Part shown: positions 12,601 through 25,665 of the stretch, piece by piece
Layout of the letters: every line of letters starts with the position of its first letter
Position numbering within the stretch: position 1 is the first letter of the stretch
Source: Tyto alba
Lineage: Eukaryota; Chordata; Aves; Strigiformes; Tytonidae
Direction: 5' to 3'
DNA length: 64,000 nt
Assembly (NCBI RefSeq): GCF_018691265.1
Contig: NW_024881321.1
Coordinates: forward strand, 12,899,387-12,963,386
Program-made: the position numbers and the translations under genes
Notes under the pieces: generated by a model
The model's input: the letters and a program-made list of their open reading frames with translations, nothing else
Told to the model about the DNA's origin: nothing
Database searches by the model: none

Positions 12601-15600
12601 ATGCATTACTCTTTAAACTACGTACCATTAATCCAAGTTACTTTGAAAATGTGATGAATGCTGGAGACTTCAAATGTTGGGTGGTAATTTAAAATCTAGT
12701 CAGTTTAATGACCAAACACTAGACACACAGCCTGATGTGTCCACCATCAGAATTTAATGTGATAGCCTTTGCTCTAATTTTTAAGATTTTATCCTTTATA
12801 TAAACCATTCCATAACTCAATTATTTTTCTTTTCTTTTTTTTTTTTTTTTCATGTATGTGACATTTTGAAGATGGCATCTTTACAGGATTATTCACAATA
12901 GCAGAATTACTTTTAATTAATATTTCTTTGATCCTTCTCTCCTCTGAGGGTTTATACACAGCCTAATATAGCTATTAGTGTAGAACAGATTGATATAAAT
13001 CAGTGTACATCAGTAGTTCCCATTCTTAAAAATATTGACTACTTGTTATGTATCCACTTTAGCTTTGTTTTCACAGTATTACCCAGTAACATACATTGCT
13101 ACCTCCTTTTGAAGATTATTATTGACTAGTTTTGTTACAATTTCAATACCCAACCTTACAGATCAAAAGACATATTAAATATACCAAGACATTCAATATA
13201 TCACTTAATCCAATCCAAAAAGGAATCATATAGAGAGTAACATTAAGCTCTTCCATTATAACAATTTGAGACTTTAAAGAGACCAGATTCTAATCTTATT
13301 CTAGTCCATTTTTAAACTCTCTTCTTGTGTTCACTAAGAGAAAGAAACAGAAATACTTCAGACAAAGGGTTGGCAGGTACATACTATTGATATATTCCAG
13401 AAGAAAAATAGTACTTCTTAGAGCTTGTATTCACTGTTCTGTTGATAAGAAAAAAAAATGAGCTGAAGAGGGCTTTGCTTGCTTCCCTGTTTAACAAAAT
13501 GTATGACAAAATATACCTGCTACATCCTGCCATTTTGGAGTTTTGCTGTTCTTTGTGCTCTCCTCTTTTCTTTACTTTTCATTGTCCTTTCTTAGCTGGC
13601 AGATAACATAAATATATTGCTGTGTATTTTTCAGAACTATTTGGTTATTGGAGAGATGTAATCATTATTTATTACTTCAGTGAGAGATATCTACAAGTCT
13701 AGATTTTTTTATAACGTACAACACAAATAAGTCATCTGGGGGAGTTGTAATGTGTGTGTTTATGATTACAAAATATTCCTGTTACAAGTTTCCTCATGAT
13801 TATATCTTACATTTGTAATTTTAATTCAGATTTAATTTAGTTTTCAGTTATATAATTAACTTTTTGATAATGGTAAAGTATGTATTTTCACCATAAGAAA
13901 ACTGAGTTAAACACAACATATTTTCATGCTATATATCCTATATAGCTATACAGTATACTTAGAGAGAGGAAGAGGGAAAGAAAGGGAGAGAGAGACAACT
14001 GCAGACCCTATATCAAGTAAGTTGTGCCGGTTTTCTTCAACAGAATGCACTGATTTCAAACCACACCTGTAGGCTGCCTTTTTTCCCCACTTTGTTTTTG
14101 TTTGGTTTTGGTTTTTTTTTTTTTTTTTTAATAACTCACTAATTACATATTTCTTTTCTAATAAGAGGTATTTTTTCATAATCTTGGAAGAATATTTAGA
14201 TCATCATAAAACCATATGTTCTAGGTAACACTCCTTAATTTATTAAGAACTGAGAAAGCAGCTGGTTAGTGTGAATGACATGTTCTGTTATGCACTAGAT
14301 TTGCAAGCCCTCAAGTATTTATTTCAAGATTGTATTTAGAGATATCATTGTTATTTTTACAGATCAAAGAACTTTCCTAGAGATAGGAATTATTTAATGT
14401 CTCAGTTTCCTGCAAATTGCTCTAAAAACTTCACTAACGATACATCTTCTCCTTTGACTTTTTCACAGAAAGACTGCCATCCTGATAATGAGCATAGATT
14501 AATTAAAGTAATGGAAAAAGGCTGAATTTCAGTAACAGCTGTGAGAATCTAAATTGTGCCGTGGATAGTGCAATGTACATGAACAGGAGATTCATGGTGT
14601 CACTGGTCTTAATTAGATCGTACAAAATTTATGTATTTGTGGTGGTTCAGCAGCCTATTTGTTTTAGTCTCCTGAAGCTAACCTGAAAGCTTTTTTTTGT
14701 TTGTATCCTTCTCTTATCCTTTGCAGCTTCTTTGGTGCATGTCTCTGGTGTTATCTTCCACCAGTTATATCCAATTTAATTTGTTAATAAAATGTCTTAA
14801 AGTTGTGGATTTCAAGAGATCTACCTGTTTTCTTTTATTTCCTATATTCTTTCAGACATGACTGCCAGATGAGTGTTTACTGGGAATTAAGAATTCCTTA
14901 CAGTAGTGGCTAATAAAAGATACCCTTCCATCCCATGTTAGTGGTGATAGATCAGCACATTTTGGTATTCTCCTGGAATTTTGTTAACATTTGACTTTGT
15001 GTTATCTGCACCATAACAATAAAAAATTAAGCAAATTCAGAACGTGAGCATCTCATTATTTATATATATATAAAAAAATCACCACCTTCTCCTCCCAGAA
15101 CACTGCTTAATGTGATGACTTCTGAAACAGTCATCGCATATCAGTCACCTCTGAAATTAATCTTTGCTAATATCTAATGCCTGAGATATCTCATAGAGTT
15201 CGTCCTCTTAATGATGACTTGTATTTACAACTGTTTTCTGTAGGAGCTGTCAGTCTGGCAGGAGTGGGGATATGAAAAATATTGTGGTACACACTTTCTC
15301 AACAAGAAGACCAAAGCATTATCTGACCAGACTAAAATTAACCTAAATTTAACACTTATTCAATTAAAATATAAACTTCTCCTAATATGACTGAAGATAA
15401 CACTGAGGAATGGAAGAGGAATTAAAATAGGAGATGAGAAAAACGAAGAGATAAGATGTGGTTTAAAATACAATGAATAAAAATATATTCTTAGCTCTAA
15501 CCGCTTTAAGAGAAGTAGAGAGAAAAAATTGGATCTCTGGACAGTTGTTAAAGCAGTTGTTATTTCCTCGGTGACACTTAGATGCTTCAGTGATATATGT

Positions 15601-16061
15601 TATTATAAGAACTAGAAACTAGCAATCCAGCTAGAAGAAATTAAAATAAAATATGAGCTGACTTCAGTGGTAACAGGATTAGATCTTGAGTCAGTAGAAA
15701 GTCAGTCTGATTAGAATTTTTTTTAAGAGCTGGCTGTTTAAAATTTATGTTTTAATTTATGTTAATTGCTTTTTTGTAGCATTTTGTTATTTAAAGATGA
15801 TTGTGAATAAGGTTAGCACATTTAAATTCAGTATTAAAGGTCACTTCATGGTCATTTTGTAGAAGGCAAGCAAGACCACTTTTAGATTTTGATTCCAAAC
15901 AGAACACAACATTAGAGTCAAGATATTGGGAGTGAAATCTAGTGCACCTAATCTGATAGCAAGACAATCCAAGCAACATAAAGCAAGTTTCTAAGTTTTG
16001 ACGAAGTTAATCTAGAAATATATGCATTTTGTGTACCTGCAAAGTGAAATCCAGGACATTG
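9693..16061. other. AT-rich non-coding stretch, no gene seen
   Basis: No gene is supported. The stretch holds T-runs at 10340-10370, 10847-10865 (just after a G9 run at 10833-10841), 12826-12850 and 14112-14129, and a purine-rich AGAG tract at 13959-13997. Relics of a TTGACTTCAATGG-type motif near 11192-11206 and 11348-11369 resemble ancient interspersed repeats. The largest frame (9922-10239, 105 codons) has no recognisable domain. Confidence 0.65.
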
Positions 16062-17002
16062 TAGAATAAGAGAATGGTTTGGGTTGCTAGGGACCTTGAA
16101 GATCATCTAGTTCCAACCCTCCTGCATGAGTAGGGACACCTTCCACTAGACCAGGTTGCTCAAAGCTCCATCTAGCCTGGTCTTGAACACTACCAAGGAG
16201 GGGGCAGCCACATCTTCTCTGGGAAACTTGTTCCAGCACCTCATCACCCTTGCAATAAAGTTTTTTCTTATGTCTAATCTGAATCTATCCTCTTTCAGAA
16301 TAAAACTTTTATCCCTTGACCTACCACTATACCCCACTATAAAGAGTCCCTCCTCATTTCTCCTAAAGGTCCCCTTTAAGTACTGGAAAGCTGCTATAAG
16401 GTCTCCCTGGAGTCTTCTCTAGGCTGAACAACCCACAACTATTTTAGCTTGTCCTCATAGGGAAGGTGCTCCAGCCCCCTGATCATCTTCATGGCCGTTC
16501 TATGGATTTGCTCAAGCAGGGCCATGTCTTTCTTATACTGGGAGCCCCAGAGCTGAACACAGTACTACAGGCAGGGTCTCACGAAAACAGAGGAAAGGGG
16601 CAAAATCACCTCCCTCAACCTGCTAGCCACACTTCTCTTGATGCAGCCCATAATATCTGGTTGGCTTTCTGGGATGAGAGTGCACATTGCTGGCTCATAG
16701 TCAGTTTTCCATCCACCGATACTCCCAAATCCTTCTCCACAGGGTTGCTCTCTATCTACTTATCACCCAGCCTGTACTGGTGCTTTGGATTGCCTCGACC
16801 CATGTGCAGGACCTTGCACTTGACCTTGTTGAATTTATGAAATTTTCACGGTTCCACCTCTCAATCCTGTCAAGGTCCCTCTGGATGGCATCCCTTCCCT
16901 TCAGTGTGTTGACCAAACCACACAACTTGATGTCATCAGCCAACTTTCTGACGGTGCACTCAATCCCACTGTCCATGTCACCAGCAAAGATGTTAAACAG
17001 CT
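16062..17002 (-). mobile_element. CR1 LINE copy B, 5'-truncated
   Basis: This is a second minus-strand CR1 fragment, here with its 3' terminus. The plus strand begins with a degenerate octamer tail and then the typical CR1 end (GAATGGTTTGGGTTG, followed by ATCATCTAGTTCCAACCC). The body runs through the 3' region into the reverse transcriptase end and stops after GATGTTAAACAGC at about 17002. It aligns with copy A at offset 16,188. The flanks are about 84-85% identical, while 16479-16795 is 100% identical to 291-607. It is therefore an old, dead copy with one unexpectedly preserved block. Confidence 0.94.
16752..16976 (-). pseudogene. CR1 reverse transcriptase C-terminal remnant
   Basis: This 74-codon minus-strand frame begins MDSGIECTVRKLADDIKLCG and continues through GRDAIQRDLDRIERW. 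The LADD catalytic box of CR1 reverse transcriptase survives at about 16932-16946, unlike in copy A. The frame then drifts out of phase after ENFIN, where one base is missing relative to copy A. The N-terminal palm, fingers and the whole endonuclease are absent, so no function is expected. Confidence 0.85.
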
Positions 17003-20000
17003 GTCACCTTAGTCAGCTGCTTACCTCTTTTTATTATACATGTATTAAGGCTTGGCCACCAGAAAATGACTCAGTCTGATCTTTCTTAATGTAGGTTAGA
17101 TGTCCTTCAGATGACTACAAGTCTAGACAGACCCAGACACATATGTCCTAGTGTAGATGAGACTACATGGACTGATTCCCACTTTTGTTCTACAGTTCAG
17201 TGGATACGACACTGACCTAAAATCGGGAAAAGGCAACCCTAAAATGCAAATTATGATCTACTCAGTTGATATTTAATTATATTTTAAAAGTACTATACTT
17301 CAAACAGAAGTCAATGAGAGACATTTTCTACAGAGCACTAATTGGAGTTCTTAGTGGCTAACACACTCAACTGAGGATGAATATTTTTCTCAGGAAATGG
17401 TTCCAGAGCGTGGAATGTTTAAACCTTCACATATTCCTAAAGTTAGTCAATACTGAAAAAGAACTTCCCTAGCCGCATTATGTTGCATGGAAATTACATC
17501 TGACATGTTCTGAAGACATCATTGTCTACGGAGTCATGTTCATCTGCAAAGATAGGTGGAGCATCGTTATTTAAAAATAATCATCATGCTCCCTCAGAGC
17601 TTGATCTCTGCAAACTCATTATAAAACAAAAATTATCTACGGTTATTGGTTACTTCTATAATTTTTAGAAAGCGATGGTGGAAGTTCAAGCACTGATAAA
17701 CAATAGTACTCAACCAATGTTAGCTTAATTGCTGAGCACAATTTTGTTCCTAACAAGAGCTCCTAGAAACACAGCCAAAACTCTGATCAGGGGGTATCAA
17801 CTGCATGCAACCATTTTCAAGGGGAAGCATTATTGGAATAGGGTTTGGCTCCCTTAGTGCAACGCTGTCTTCCAAAATTATCCGAGTAGATTTTGCATGC
17901 AGAATATAATTTCAGTTTCATACCATAAAAATACCACTGTTGAACTGCATTATTATTACATTATTATAAATATTTTACATGAAAAAATCATGCACAAGGT
18001 AGTGTCTTATGGATGTGTGGGCTCTAGCAGGGATCCAAAGGAGACCCAGATTGAATCATATAAGTGCTAATGCATCCAATTTGTCTTTGCTCCATAACAA
18101 TATGCTCTAAGCACTGTTGATGAAAGCCAGTCATTTCCACATGTGCTCTGAGACAGAGATTGGTCCATCATTGACTTTTGTTTTGAAGTATAGACATAGC
18201 CTTTTCCTCTGGACTCGGTCAGGAGTTAATATCAGTAGTATGCATTAACTCCATTTCCACATTTAATTCAAGTATGCTTGTCAATTCACATGGTCCCACA
18301 GAATTCGGTATACAGAGGGGCTTTACAATGAGTGTAGCTCACTGTTTCTCCAGAGAGGAAAATGTTTCTCTTTCAATTAATAATGATTTCCTAATAACAG
18401 AGTGAAGTTTAAGATATAACAATTAGTCTACCAAAGTCTCTTAGCATTTCTAAGGTGTTTAGGACAGTACACAACATGAGGTGATGTCAAAGGTACTAAA
18501 AAATAAAAGACAATTTTTTTAAAAAGAGAAGCATATCAATAGAACCTCAAGTAAAGGATGCAGTACAGAAGGAAGTCTGATTTACCAAAAGTCTGTAATT
18601 GCAGCTCAGGGGAATTTACACAATGGATTTGGGTAAGCATCTACAGTCCATCAGCTGTGTACAGAGAAAGGAAGAAAAAGCTTTGGAATGGATCTTACTT
18701 TAAGAAAAGTATGTATATTTTAAAATTTATTTCTAGCATATTTGCTGGCTGTACTTCATATGTTTTGGATTTTGTAATAAATATTTTCATCTCTTTTATC
18801 TTGGTTTGAGATAAGTATGACATTAATCTTCAGAGTAATGCTCCAGCACTCTAAATTTTTTGATATGGTAACTTATAATTGGAATCAGTCTAAACTATGC
18901 ATGTGTCACCTAGACTTTCAATACTTTTTTGAAGAGAGTATCCAAAGGGTAGGAGGATGTTTCACAATTTAAGCTGTGTGGTTTGGGAGCTGGTGTGATT
19001 TGAATCACTCCAGTGAGCGTGACTGACATCTGACAATCACAAATTTTGTTATGGTAGATAAATTGGTATTGAAGGTTTTAGATTCTGATCCATCCATAAA
19101 GCAGCTCAGTGGTGGCATTAAGGATGTCAACATCAACAAAAGAGTGAACACAAGCATCTAAAAAGTCTTGTGGCTTAACCTTAGAATGTGTTGCATATTC
19201 CAATGAAAATGTGTGCAGGTTAATTTTAATATTAATAAAACAGCTATTGTGAATTTACATAAATTTTTCATAATTAGTTGTATTATGCATACACTACTCT
19301 GGCAATATAGCATTGATTTCAGTAGGTTGTCCTGTAGTGTGATATATGGATTGTATTAAGATTTTCAGATGCATTTGGTTTTACAGTGTCAGCTGTCTAA
19401 ATTGTAGACAAGTATGTTTATAAACAGGATTATTGGCTCACTATATCATGCAATAATTTGAGATTTTTCCCCATTTGAGCTCAGTCTAACAGCTATTTCT
19501 TCCATTAGGATTGCCCCAGTCCTTCCCTTTACACGTGTTTTTATTTAATGAGATAACATGTTTCAGAAAGATGAGAAATTTCTCCTTGCGGCTCAACTTA
19601 ATTTATAAGTAAAGAAAGGTTTTTTTTTTTAAAAAAAAAAAAGGAGGGGAAAAAAAAAGGTAACCCTCGTAGCATTCAGTTTTTTATTTCTGTAGGCACT
19701 GAAGACTTGGTTTATCAGTTTTGCTGGATATGTTAAGAGAGAACAGTTATTGTTAAGAATTACTTTCTCCTTGTCTTGAACTCCTGGAGTTGTACAAATA
19801 AGGTCTCAATCAATTAAATTTTCCTGCTCTAAGTACAGTTTTGACAAGGCATTGAGCTAACAATCTATTCAAGATGGTCTGTAGTTTTGGTACAGGGCTT
19901 TAAATAACCATGGAATTGACATGCCATCTTACATGTATTATAAAAACCCCAGAGATTTTTATATTAGAAATCAATGACCATTACCTTTAAGTAGGTACGT

Positions 20001-23000
20001 AGAAGAGCTATCTACATACTGCATTTTCACAAGCAGATTGTTCTGCTGTTCAAATATGGCTGGCAACTTGGGTATAAGAACACATAAATAACAAAGATCA
20101 CAATAAGTTACACAACTGAAATGTCCACCAACTGCATCAGAATTATAGAAGTTTACAACAAACACATTTTAACTTTCTAGCTCCCATGTATAATTCCTAC
20201 ATATTACTGACATTTTCTAACTGAATTATGGAATCTGGGTAACTAATGTCTTAATTGTATAACTATCCGCTATTACTACCCAAGTTGAATCCCAGTCTGT
20301 TCACCTAAATCTGCCTGTCAAAGCACACAGCATAATTACTACATAAAATTCATTGTATTTTACTGTTCATTTTTCTCTTTCAAAGATCACACTACAAATT
20401 CAAGCATCATTACAGAGCTTAGACTCTTATGCATTTGCAAAAACTGTCAAACTAATTTTGAGAATGGATATAAAATGCCCTTGGGAGAAAAAAAAAAAAA
20501 AAAAAAAAAAAAAGAGTAATTTCCTTTAAAATATATAAAAAGCCTAGAATCACTTAGCTAGAACCATAGGAATATTCTTAACTGCCAAGTAACAAAAAAG
20601 ATTGTACTAAAGGTTTTCTTAAAAATTAGGAAGATATATATGGTTTTCTGCTACCAATGCTTCTGTAGTGACTTTTCAGAAGTGAAATTCAGGGAGTGAA
20701 ATTCAAACCTCAGAGAAGGTTCACTTACTCATTGATTATTAGGCCAGAATGGATCATTAGAATATTTAGTCTAACCTTCTGTACTATATAAGATTTCATG
20801 TAGTTACTCTTAATTTGAACGCCATGACTGGTGTTTGTTTACAGTATAGTTTTCAGAAGTTCGTCTTGGAAAAAGCAATGGCAGGTCATATCCGAGATTG
20901 GAAAGTTATTATTAGAGGCTGTACTTGCAAATACTTTTGAATGGCTTCTTGATGTGTCCATCTCAGAAACTGAAAATCTTGGAATCTTTATGTCTTTTTA
21001 TGTAATAGATCAATGTTAGAGAGAGAAATCAGCAGTTCCTACTCAGTACCCTGGAAGAAATTGCACAGCACTGTGGTAAACAAACTTAGATTAATAGAAA
21101 ATTACTGTATTTCTACATCCATTACTAATAAACTTACTGCTTAAACCCACATATTTTTGCAGTTTCTGTGGAACAGATGTTTTTATTGCAGTGCATCGAC
21201 TAGTTATTTCAATATTTCATTTGAGCAAGCTAATATAGCTGTAGTTTAAACATACAGATCTTTAAATGCATATTTCAAGTATTTTGATAAGTCTTAGTCA
21301 TATATGGATATACCATTTAAAATCTGCCATATTTGAGAAGTCAGAGATTTAAGAACAAGCACAAGACTTTCTCTAAATTGAGATGACAAAATATTATCTT
21401 TTAAGAATTGTGGGTTTTGAGGAAAATGTGTTAAAAAATCCAACAGTCTGTAAATCAGATACAAAAGTGTTAGTTCTACTCCATTGTCAAACCAGATAAC
21501 TTCATAATAAAAGAGATAACTGAAATAACAAGAAAAATACTTAAAACATACAAAAGAAAATTATAGTTTGATTTCTTTAGTTGAAACCCCTTCATCGATC
21601 TATGATTTGGGATTAGATGAAAAGCTGACTGGAGTCTCTCTTCAGCCTCTGTTTCCACAAAGGTAAAAAACAGAGTGCCAATATCCATAAAAATAAAATT
21701 TTAATTCAGGATGTTGATAGCTTTGGGAGAAGAAAAATTCTTTTAAGTTTTTAGACACTATGGTTAAGCTGTTGTAACAAAAATTTCCAAAACCATGGAA
21801 CATCCAAACTCTATCTTTTATCTGGCCTTGAATACAATCTGTCATTTAAACAAAAACTGGATCCTAATATCATCTTACTGACCCATCTATAGACATGGTT
21901 GACTTCAGCTCCATTTTATATGCTGTAACAACATTTGTTTAAAATTCCCATAGCTTTTAAATAAAAGTTTATTAATGTCACTGACTGTAGTGAATCATGC
22001 ACCATCTGGCTACGGCATTTTGGCCATACCCATGGAATGTATTTCCACCCCCTCAACAAAACTATAATAGCATACACTCATTATTAAAGCACACACAGTT
22101 TGTAACTCTGTATGTCACATAAACCTTGCCATATAGCATGGGTACATCGAATAAAATAAGATCTTATGGTATTAATTTTTCAAGCATCTTTAAATCTTCT
22201 TTTTAGATGAAAGTCCTATTAAAACCTCAACATAGTCTATGGGCGCAACACTTCTACAGCATGATGTGGAAATTTCTTACTGATTAATGAATTCTCTGAT
22301 CATCTCAAGAAGGAACGGTTGAACGTGAAAGAGTTTTTCACTATACTATTTTCCATGCTGCTCTCAGCACTCTCTGATAATTAACACACTAGTTCAAAAT
22401 GGCTTCTGACTTTACTGGACAACAACAATTCTTTTTCAAATTATATCCATAAAATAGGTAAGCTACTTAAAACAGTAAAATGAAGATTTCCATGGCACTC
22501 TGAAACAGAAACTGAGATACAGAAAAACAATTCAGGATATGGATTGTGGAGAATGGCCTCCATGTACTTTAGATGACGTATAATTCTCTGAAGATTAAAT
22601 ATCTGAAGAGTCTTTAAATCTGTTTTGATAGTTCTTATTTAGAGTCGACCATCAGTAATATTTTTCAGTAATAAAATGAATGTTGAATAAAAATTGAGGT
22701 CTTAGTCTTAATAAATACTTAAAGAACACCAAATCTTTCAGTGTACTGCACTGTCTAAGATTCTTGTATTTAGGTGAATAAAACTGAAATAGTACATAAG
22801 CTTTGTGTTCTCAGATCATGGCACCTTTTAATGTTTAATCTTAATAATGAGTATTAAGTAGAAGTAAGTCAGATTAGAATTTATATTTTCAGAAGCCTAT
22901 ATTCATCTTCTAAGTCAAAGGAAAAAAGTAAACTCTGAATCAAGGAAAAAAACTAATGTTCCTAAAAATTGTTGTGTCCCAGCTACAGAACTGGCATTCC

Positions 23001-23004
23001 TTCA
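17003..23004. other. AT-rich non-coding stretch, no gene seen
   Basis: No gene is supported. The stretch holds a T11/A12 junction at 19620-19642 and an A26 run at 20488-20513. A short direct repeat of AGTGAAATTCA lies near 20680-20705. Open frames are all under 85 codons with no family resemblance. Confidence 0.7.
20488..20513. repeat. Poly-A run (26 bp)
   Basis: This is an uninterrupted run of A following GGGAG. No retrocopy body is recognisable upstream. Confidence 0.9.
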
Positions 23005-23485
23005 TGTCGTCATTTGAGCCTACTCAGCAGCTAAACACTCCGCAGCCGCTCACCCACCCTCCCCCTACTTGGGAATGGGGAGGGAATCGGAGGGGCAAAG
23101 GGAGACTCGCAGTTTGCGATAAAAACAGTTTAATAACAGTAACAGAACAATACCCTGACAGCAGTATCAGCAGTTAATGTACAATACAGCTGCTCACCAC
23201 CCACCCACCTGCTCCCGGCCAGTGAACCCCAACACAAAGGCACCACAGCAACACTCCCAGAAGGGAGAGCCCCTCCTGGCCCACTCCTGCCTTTATATAG
23301 TGAGCGCAATGTCACATGACATGGGATATCGGCCAATCTGGGCCCAGCCCTCCAGCTGTGCTCCCCCCGCCCCTGCACACAGGTGAGGGCACTAGGACCT
23401 GGGGAGCCCCTGGGGTCTCAGTGTGCTGCAGCACTCCTCCAGCTGCCAAACCAACAGGAACTCTAATCCAGCCCCAACCAGGACA
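23005..23485 (-). mobile_element. Solo LTR of an endogenous retrovirus, 481 bp
   Basis: The plus strand starts TGTCGTCATTTGAGCC and ends CAACCAGGACA, giving TG...CA ends. The 5-bp flanks CTTCA (left) and CTCCA (right) match at 4 of 5 bases, consistent with an aged target-site duplication. On the minus strand a CTATATAAAG TATA box (23300-23291) sits downstream of a GC-rich U3, which sets the orientation. The start resembles the widespread avian LTR end that reads GGCTTAAACCACGACA on its own strand. No gag, pol or env sequence lies on either side, so this is a solo LTR left by recombination between two LTRs. The short frames inside it are incidental. Confidence 0.78.
23291..23300 (-). promoter_or_regulatory. 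TATA box of solo LTR
   Basis: CTATATAAAG on the minus strand is the likely core promoter of the old provirus. Activity today is unknown. Confidence 0.5.
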
Positions 23486-24633
23486 CTCCATTGCACCAGA
23501 GATGTGGTTTTCCAGATAATATAAAGAATGTCTGCAGACACTGCAGTAGATGGTAAAAAATCTCTGTGTGCTTTCCACATCTTTTTGTTACAAAGAGAGG
23601 ATGTGTAGGTGAAAGTAATATGGTAACTTTTCATTTATACATTCTGGTAAATTTACTAGAAATAAATTTAGAGTGGAATATCTAAGATTGAAATTTCAAA
23701 GGTGCAAAGACTGCCAAAGAGTAAGTTTTCCTGAGAGAACTTCCTCAGTCATTTAACATCTGAAAACTAACCCAAAGCGATGGAGTTGCAAATTCTGAGT
23801 AGAATGAAGGAACACGTGCATGAGCATCTACACAACACCATCGTCCTGGCTCAGTGGCTGCACACATGCACATTCTGCAGTTTTATTTTTAACAGTTGGC
23901 TTTATTATTTCAATTTTAGGGTTAATGTTACTTTAAAAGAACATTAAAATAAATATTAGTATTTTTTAAAAGAAAAGGAGGAAAAATATATAAGAAGTTA
24001 TATTTTGTGATTGATCATGGTAAAACAGTGACAAAACACCAAGCTGCAACTTGACTTATTTGATACGATGTGTTCATGAAAGTGCTTGGCACAAACTAGT
24101 ATGCCTAGAGAGTGTATCAGAAAACAGGGATTTGTAACTATGAAAGCTTCATTCCTTCAATCACTAAAAAATTCTGCTTAAAATTATATTTTAAAATATT
24201 GTAGGAGAAAACTGGTGTCTTATTTTCCTCTCAGGTTTTTAGCAGTTTTTTTCAGGTAACTTCTCTTACTTGCCTCTCCCTTAGGATTTATTGACAGCAG
24301 GGACTCTTCTACTTTGTTTGGTATAGAAGAGTTTACATTACAAAGTATTTATACTTGCTTGCTACCTTGTACTTCACATACATCTCAGCTATCTCTTCTC
24401 TCCCTTGCTAGTTTGACACTGTTATCTTCTCCTGGTCCAGTCAATGCCTAACTCAGTTTGAAATAACTAACCTAACTCAGGTTCTCATTAACAAACATAC
24501 TGAAAGCTAGCATTAGTGCAATACCATCAAGAATAAAAAAAGCATATGCTTATGAAAACAATCATGGAAGTGAAGAAGCCTCACATCAAATACATATTTA
24601 ATATGTTTTATTGTCTTCTTTTTTATATCTACA
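23486..24633. other. AT-rich non-coding stretch, no gene seen
   Basis: This is a 1.1-kb spacer between two solo LTRs. Nothing in it is recognised as coding or structured. Confidence 0.7.
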
Positions 24634-25005
24634 TCTGTGGTGGGTTGACTCTGACCAGCAGCTAAAAAGCTGCTTGCTCTCTCCCCTCTCCTGCAAGATG
24701 GGGAGAAAGTGGAAGGCGATAATCCTCGTGGATTGAGACAGACAGTTTAATAGTGAAGCAGAAGTTGAGTATGCAAGCAAAGCAAAGAGGTAGTTTATTC
24801 ACTATACCCCATTGTCAGGCATTCTACTTGCTTGCTGGTCAGAGTAGAAAAAGAAAAAAAAAAAACTTGATGCTGTGCAAGCATTGTTTAGTAACAGCCA
24901 AAACAGTGGTGTGTTATCAACAAAGTTCTAGTCACAAATCCAAATCAGAACACCATACGGACTGTGATGAAGAAAATTAACTCCATTCCAGATAGATCCA
25001 GTGCA
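24634..25005 (-). mobile_element. Solo LTR, internally deleted, about 372 bp
   Basis: The plus strand starts TGTGGTGGGTTGACTC and ends near AGATAGATCCAGTGCA. Diagnostic blocks of a common avian LTR remain: CTCGTGGATTGAGACA with AGTTTAATAG near the start, then TGTTATCAACA, CACAAATCCAAA and GAAGAAAATTAACTC near the end. The U3 part that normally carries the TATA box, compared with my memory of the family, is missing. The break is near 24840-24860, where an A-rich run now lies. Flanks ACATC and TCTCT do not form a clean duplication, so the exact right end is uncertain. Without its core promoter this copy should be inert. Confidence 0.75.
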
Positions 25006-25544
25006 TCTCTTTTTTCTTGTTTAGGTTTACATTGTGATTAAATCAGGAATAAATTAGCATCAGATAACTGTCACAAGTCTGTCATTCCCTTCTCCAAGCT
25101 AGGCAAAGACATATCACTGTAAATTTCCTGTGTTTGGCAAATATTAAAGTATCTTTCTGTACCACACTAAAAAAAGCACACCAACTGATGTTTCCTTCAC
25201 ATCAGCCTCACTGAAAGATCTGATCTGGTGAATGAACCTTTAACAGGTGAAACTCCACTGTATGTCAATATACCACTGGTGAAATCAACATTTAGTATAT
25301 CTCTTGACACGGAGGAGTCATCTTCTCTGCCAGTATTCATCCTGCTCTTCTGTTTAGAACAGTTCTCTTCTAAAATATGTGATTACTCAGAATGATATAA
25401 TCTTTTTGGTGCGCATAGGTAGAATTAATCTACAAAAGCTTATATGCATCAGTGTGCTAGTTTGGTGGTCAAAAGTTATCATCCAGACTCCTTCTGCACT
25501 TGGTAGACAGCAATAAACACCTCCAGACAGTGATTCGTCTGGAG

Positions 25545-25665
25545 TTAGGTTTTTTTGGTGTTTTTTCTTTTGTTTTGTTTTTGTTTCTTTGGTTGGGTTT
25601 TTTGTTGTTTTGTTGCTTTGTTTTTCTGTTTTTTGGTTTTTGTTTTTTTTTTTTTTTTTTTTTTT
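25545..25665. repeat. T/G low-complexity tract ending in a T23 run
   Basis: TTTTG-like and TTTG-like units of varying length end in a pure T-run at 25643-25665. Confidence 0.85.
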
